42,772 nucleotides of DNA from positions 1-42,772 of the forward strand of contig JACQXS010000058.1 in assembly GCA_016208615.1 (NCBI GenBank). Direction: 5' to 3'. The stretch is from Candidatus Stahliibacteriota bacterium (GTDB lineage: Bacteria > Hydrothermota > UBA3073 > JACQXS01). The position numbers were made by a program, and so were the translations under genes. A model generated the notes under the pieces. The model had not been told where the DNA came from. It saw only the letters and a list, made by a program, of their open reading frames with translations, and searched no databases. This document shows, piece after piece, positions 39,210 to 42,772 of the stretch (position 1 is its first letter; the number at the start of each line of letters is the position of its first letter).

Positions 39210-40683
39210 TATCCTTACCGTCCCAAGTTATGTGATAATAGCCGGATTCTTGCTTCTTATCCACTAATGTCCTTACCAATTGTCCTGCACTGTTGTAAAT
39301 CTTAAGTTGGCAAGGGATAGTTATTTTTCTCTCCCTATCCATAGGAATTTGGTATTGGATAAGCGTAGAGTGTGTAAATGGACTGGGATAGCTTTTGTAG
39401 AGCTTAAATACTTTTGGCAATAAATCTATTTCTTCTACTTCTGTGGTAGAGTTTTTAGAGCCCCCAGAACTAAAACAAGTAATCTTTCCGCCTTGTGTTG
39501 CCACATATATACTTCCATTAGCAAAGGCGGGCGAACTAATAATAGGACTGCCCAAAGAAAAAGCCCATAGCGAATCGCCTGTCAAGGCACTAAAAGCGTA
39601 TAAAATTCCACTCCCCGAGCCTACCCAGACTATAGTATCTGTGATTATAGGCGAGGAGCAAAATCCAATATCCGATGCCTTACCTATTTCCTTCTGCCAT
39701 TTCAAATTCCCATTATAAATATCCAGAGCATAAATTGAAAGTGTCGGATAACCGGAGCATACATAAAGCGTAGCCCTATCCAGAGCAGGTGAAGACACAT
39801 AACTATAAGGTGATGAGGTAACTATTTTATTTGCCATATCCTCACTTACTCTTAAAAGTGTAGCAGAAGAAATATAATGTCCTATATCTTTACTTCCAAG
39901 CGAATTTACCCATTTTATCGTACCTGTTTCCTTGTTTAGAGCATATGCTTTTTTATCATAATCTCCCGGCACACAATAAACAAAGCTATCACCAACCACC
40001 GGTGACGAAAAATACACCCCACCCGCCGTGCTAACTGACCACTTAATAGAGCCATCAGGATTTAAGGCATAAAACTTACCATCATTAGCACCTATAAATA
40101 TTACATTATCCATATAGCAAGGCGATGAATAAACAGGTTGCTTAAACGACTTGTTCCATAATTTCATCCCATTATCAGAATATAAACAATAAATATCTGT
40201 ACAAGGGAAGCCAGCTCCAAAAAATAGTCTCTTACCTACTATAAGTGGAGAAGAACAATTTATACCATTTGTCCTATACATCCATTGTATCTTTCCATCT
40301 GTTGCTCTAAGGGCATATAAGTAGCCATCCCTTGAAGTAAAATAGACTTTTTGATTTCCAATAACTGGTGTACCATCAATCCAGCCCTGTGTTTTACACA
40401 TCCAGATTAAGTTGCCAGAGGAAGAGGAAACAGCATAAAGAGCAGAATCTCTTGTTCCTATATATATTATACCATTAGCAATAGCAGGTGAAGATATAAT
40501 CGCTCCGCCAGTATTAAATTGCCAAGCAGGAGCTAATGGTGGTGTAATTAGTTCTTGCGTATATCCGGTATTTTGTGGGTTGCCCCTGAATTTTGACCAC
40601 TCCGTGGTGAACCACTCCCCATAACAAAAGGACAGAGGACAGAAGACAGAGGACAGAAGACAGAGGACAAATAATTTTTTCAT
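39202..40683 (-). CDS. Secreted PQQ-like beta-propeller protein with truncated sorting tail
   Basis: The 493-residue protein has a signal peptide, MKKLFVLCLLSSVFCPLSFC, then repeated PQQ/BamB-like blades (IYIGTRDSALYAVSSSSGNL, VYFTSRDGYLYALRATDGK, IFIGANDGKFYALNPDGSIK). The C-terminal sorting-type tail has SYPSPFTHSTLIQYQIP, LKIYNSAGQLVRTLVD and YYHITWDGKDNI, where it stops. The usual remainder (about 30 residues with an SGIYFYRL-like strand) is missing because a dispersed repeat supplies the stop. Most of the signal peptide is encoded by GARGACA heptads read on their complementary strand. It starts 14 bp after the next propeller gene ends. Confidence 0.88.
   Translation of the reverse strand: MKKLFVLCLLSSVFCPLSFCYGEWFTTEWSKFRGNPQNTGYTQELITPPLAPAWQFNTGGAIISSPAIANGIIYIGTRDSALYAVSSSSGNLIWMCKTQGWIDGTPVIGNQKVYFTSRDGYLYALRATDGKIQWMYRTNGINCSSPLIVGKRLFFGAGFPCTDIYCLYSDNGMKLWNKSFKQPVYSSPCYMDNVIFIGANDGKFYALNPDGSIKWSVSTAGGVYFSSPVVGDSFVYCVPGDYDKKAYALNKETGTIKWVNSLGSKDIGHYISSATLLRVSEDMANKIVTSSPYSYVSSPALDRATLYVCSGYPTLSIYALDIYNGNLKWQKEIGKASDIGFCSSPIITDTIVWVGSGSGILYAFSALTGDSLWAFSLGSPIISSPAFANGSIYVATQGGKITCFSSGGSKNSTTEVEEIDLLPKVFKLYKSYPSPFTHSTLIQYQIPMDRERKITIPCQLKIYNSAGQLVRTLVDKKQESGYYHITWDGKDNI
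40628..40669 (-). repeat. GARGACA heptanucleotide repeat encoding a signal peptide
   Basis: Six 7-bp units on the plus strand (AAGGACA, GAGGACA, GAAGACA, GAGGACA, GAAGACA, GAGGACA). On the minus strand they encode the hydrophobic core VLCLLSSVFCPLS of the PQQ protein's signal peptide. Confidence 0.92.
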
Positions 40684-40697
40684 TTACTTACTTTATT

Positions 40698-42772
40698 TTA
40701 TTTGGAAAAGCAAAATACTCTTCCCGCCTCTGACCCTATGTATATATAACTCCCATCCGTAGAAGGCGACGACGATATGGGCGCACCTGTATTATATCTC
40801 CATATTAAAGCACCTGTCGTCTTATTTATCGCATAAAAATATCCATCCTGGCTACCAAAATACACTACATTCTCCCAAACAAGAGGTGACCCCCGTATGG
40901 CACCTCCTGCTTGATACGGACTCCAAGTTTTGGGTGCCTTATTACTTCTATCTATACTATACAATTTACCATCGTTATCACCGAAATAGATATAATTTTG
41001 GTCAAATAAGTCAAGCCAAACTGGTGATTCTATGGCTCCGGTTGGTGTAGTATAGGGTGCCCAAACTGTATCATAATTAGCAGTATACAATGCATATAAA
41101 GTGGACCCACCACTTCCAATATACAATTTATCTCCCCACAGCCAACTCCAAGCTTTTATATCTCCATCCATGCCATACTTTAATAGAGGTGTGCCATCAA
41201 AGCATTGTAATTTGTATAAAGAATCACTATCTGACCCTATATGGATATTACCATCCCCAATAGCAGGGCCGGCAAACACTGTATCCCCAATATCTGTGTA
41301 CCACGCTTCATTTCCATTAGCCGTAGAACAAGCATATATTCTTCCATTAGCACAGCCAAAATACACCTTTATTGCATCTGACCCTACTGTTCCCGTTATC
41401 CCTGATGGTGTATTATGCGTCCAGAGAGCAGTGCCGATATTACCATCATCCCTAATAGCATACACACGATTATTCAAAGTACCGAAGTAAATCTTATATT
41501 TACTGATACCGGCATCCCAAAAGACCATAGGTATGGCTCTAATATCTCCATTTGCCGCATACTTCCACTTTACACTTCCATCCACAGCATATAAGGCATA
41601 TAAAGTATCATTATTGCACCCAAAATATGCTGTCCCTCCCCTTATACAACAAGATGAACGCACCTCAGCACTTAATAATCCTGTATTGGGATATTTCCAT
41701 ATTAACGAATACGGCATACGCTCATCTGACCCTATATCATAAAGTAAATTATATGGCCTATCGTCATTATCTATATCATTAGACGGAGCATTTTGAGCAT
41801 TAAATGTAGAAGTCCCCGCATCAGCACAGACCGAAGCACTCCCAATATGTCCATCAGTTGTTAAATCTGGGTTCCCGGAAGTTATTCCGTTTATTCCTGC
41901 ATTAGCCGTCCCTCCTGTGCCACTACAGAAATTATAGTCAAATAGACTACCACTGCCTTCATCTCTGATATTGTAATTTGTGTTATTATAGCATAGATTA
42001 TTAAAACAAGTATTATTATCACATCCCGTATTAAGTCTAATTCCATAATTTATATTATTGAATGCTGTATTATTCACAATGACCGCATTATCAGAATTAT
42101 TGTAAAGTTCAAGTAATTTATCATTACTATAGCCCGTATTATTTTCAGCCCTACAATTATTACTGGCATCCAAAATAATCGACTCATCATCTATATTATG
42201 TAAGCGGTTGCGAGCAAGTACTGCTGAGTTAGAACTCTCAATCCCTATTCCAGTATACCTTAAATGATGAATGACATTATCCTGAATAATAACATTGGCA
42301 CTACTATTTACTTTAATCCCTTGTGCAGTGGATTCGCCAACATATCCTTGTCGATAAATTTCGCAATCTTTAATTTGGGCATTGTCTGTCCCATTACGCA
42401 AATAAATATGTGCATTTGTATAATCACCTAAACAATTGCGTAGCGTAAAATGGTCTATAATTATGTAATCACAATTACTCATATCAAGGCAGGGCGTTAA
42501 ATTGCCACCGCCATCTATAATAATCGGTCCCGCACTCAAACCTATGAATTTATTAGCACTTGTATTAGCAAGAAGGTAAGTTTTATTAGTCGCTGTACCC
42601 GAAAGATTTGCTCTACTTATATTTTCCGAATATGTTCCCGGAGCAACATAACAAGTATCACCCGCTATCATATGGTCTATTGCCCATTGAATAGTCAGCC
42701 AAGCACCTGAAGCTTGAGAATATATGCCGAGATTAGAATTATTACCATCTGTCCGCACATAGACTACCCGGA
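40698..42772 (-). CDS. Right-handed beta-helix plus PQQ-propeller surface protein (5' end off window)
   Basis: The frame is open to the right edge (VVYVRTDGNN is read through the listed GTG start), so the N-terminus is missing. The first 340 or so residues form a right-handed parallel beta-helix of the DUF1565/NosD kind: YVRTDGNNSN, GDTCYVAPGTYSE, then N-rich rungs (NNTAFNNINYGIRLNTGCDN). The remainder is a PQQ-like propeller (AYFGCNNDTLYALYAVDGSV, IYIGSEAGRVFCFSK). It lacks the sorting tail seen in neighbours. Likely a secreted surface protein in one operon with the PQQ protein 14 bp downstream. Confidence 0.85.
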   Translation of the reverse strand, partial: RVVYVRTDGNNSNLGIYSQASGAWLTIQWAIDHMIAGDTCYVAPGTYSENISRANLSGTATNKTYLLANTSANKFIGLSAGPIIIDGGGNLTPCLDMSNCDYIIIDHFTLRNCLGDYTNAHIYLRNGTDNAQIKDCEIYRQGYVGESTAQGIKVNSSANVIIQDNVIHHLRYTGIGIESSNSAVLARNRLHNIDDESIILDASNNCRAENNTGYSNDKLLELYNNSDNAVIVNNTAFNNINYGIRLNTGCDNNTCFNNLCYNNTNYNIRDEGSGSLFDYNFCSGTGGTANAGINGITSGNPDLTTDGHIGSASVCADAGTSTFNAQNAPSNDIDNDDRPYNLLYDIGSDERMPYSLIWKYPNTGLLSAEVRSSCCIRGGTAYFGCNNDTLYALYAVDGSVKWKYAANGDIRAIPMVFWDAGISKYKIYFGTLNNRVYAIRDDGNIGTALWTHNTPSGITGTVGSDAIKVYFGCANGRIYACSTANGNEAWYTDIGDTVFAGPAIGDGNIHIGSDSDSLYKLQCFDGTPLLKYGMDGDIKAWSWLWGDKLYIGSGGSTLYALYTANYDTVWAPYTTPTGAIESPVWLDLFDQNYIYFGDNDGKLYSIDRSNKAPKTWSPYQAGGAIRGSPLVWENVVYFGSQDGYFYAINKTTGALIWRYNTGAPISSSPSTDGSYIYIGSEAGRVFCFSK

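Overview
This is an AT-rich bacterial window with short intergenic gaps. It looks like an uncultured anaerobe: it encodes two ferredoxin-dependent 2-oxoacid oxidoreductase loci, oxygen-sensitive Fe-S enzymes, and several secreted beta-propeller proteins, three of which end in PNPF...IYD..GR-type tails (T9SS type A / FlgD-like). That mix, and the many short periodic repeats, resemble candidate phyla such as WOR-3/Stahlbacteria. The placement is inference; no rRNA is present.

Layout. 1-1.9 kb: a RelE/ParE-type toxin-antitoxin pair behind a 2-oxoacid oxidoreductase alpha subunit. 1.9-12.1 kb: clpC; then Nudix, mutL, a heterodimeric ABC exporter (second half broken), a SEC59-like membrane kinase and a LeuC-type dehydratase. 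12.1-15.7 kb: nrdR, a frameshifted secreted propeller protein and holA. 15.7-18.2 kb: a defence operon, a methyltransferase-endonuclease fusion followed by a Shedu-type (DUF4263) nuclease. 18.2-19.7 kb: a thioredoxin-thioredoxin-CcdA protein broken at a repeat. 19.8-24.4 kb: a VOR-type operon (ferredoxin, alpha, beta, gamma). 24.4-28.6 kb: a PAP2-like protein, a secreted propeller protein and an interrupted miaA. 28.8-34.5 kb: csp, gyrA, a TPR protein, a zinc-ribbon coiled-coil protein and tRNA-Val. 34.6-37.7 kb: tRNA-Arg, a class I amidotransferase-like hydrolase, a secreted GyrI-like protein and a 3-hydroxyacyl-CoA dehydrogenase-like protein. 37.7-42.8 kb: a palindrome-rich gap, a nucleotidyltransferase and two secreted PQQ-propeller proteins.

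Main discovery. Two unrelated HEPN/minimal-nucleotidyltransferase (MNT) modules sit inside the VOR operon, one in the 5' end of the alpha gene and one in the 5' end of the gamma gene. Each is flanked by a direct repeat of the target gene's own first 21-24 codons (66 and 76 bp). The target is therefore cut into a short leader ORF upstream and a complete, restored gene downstream. The two copies differ only at synonymous positions. Both breaks fall at GCA-NNN-G|CGG. Both leader ORFs stop inside the first module gene's start (ATGGRTAA). No recombinase is encoded. This looks like a gene-restoring, translationally coupled and scarlessly reversible way of lodging an addiction module in a metabolic operon.

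Second theme. The window is peppered with short periodic repeats (7-, 9- and 21-bp units of several unrelated sequences) and small palindromes, many lying in frame inside conserved genes. One family, GARGACA, occurs in both ABC linkers, forms a signal peptide when read on the other strand, and sits exactly at the break in the ccdA-like gene. Four genes are broken (ABC half 2, a secreted propeller, ccdA-like, miaA). Assembly error cannot be excluded for single-base breaks.
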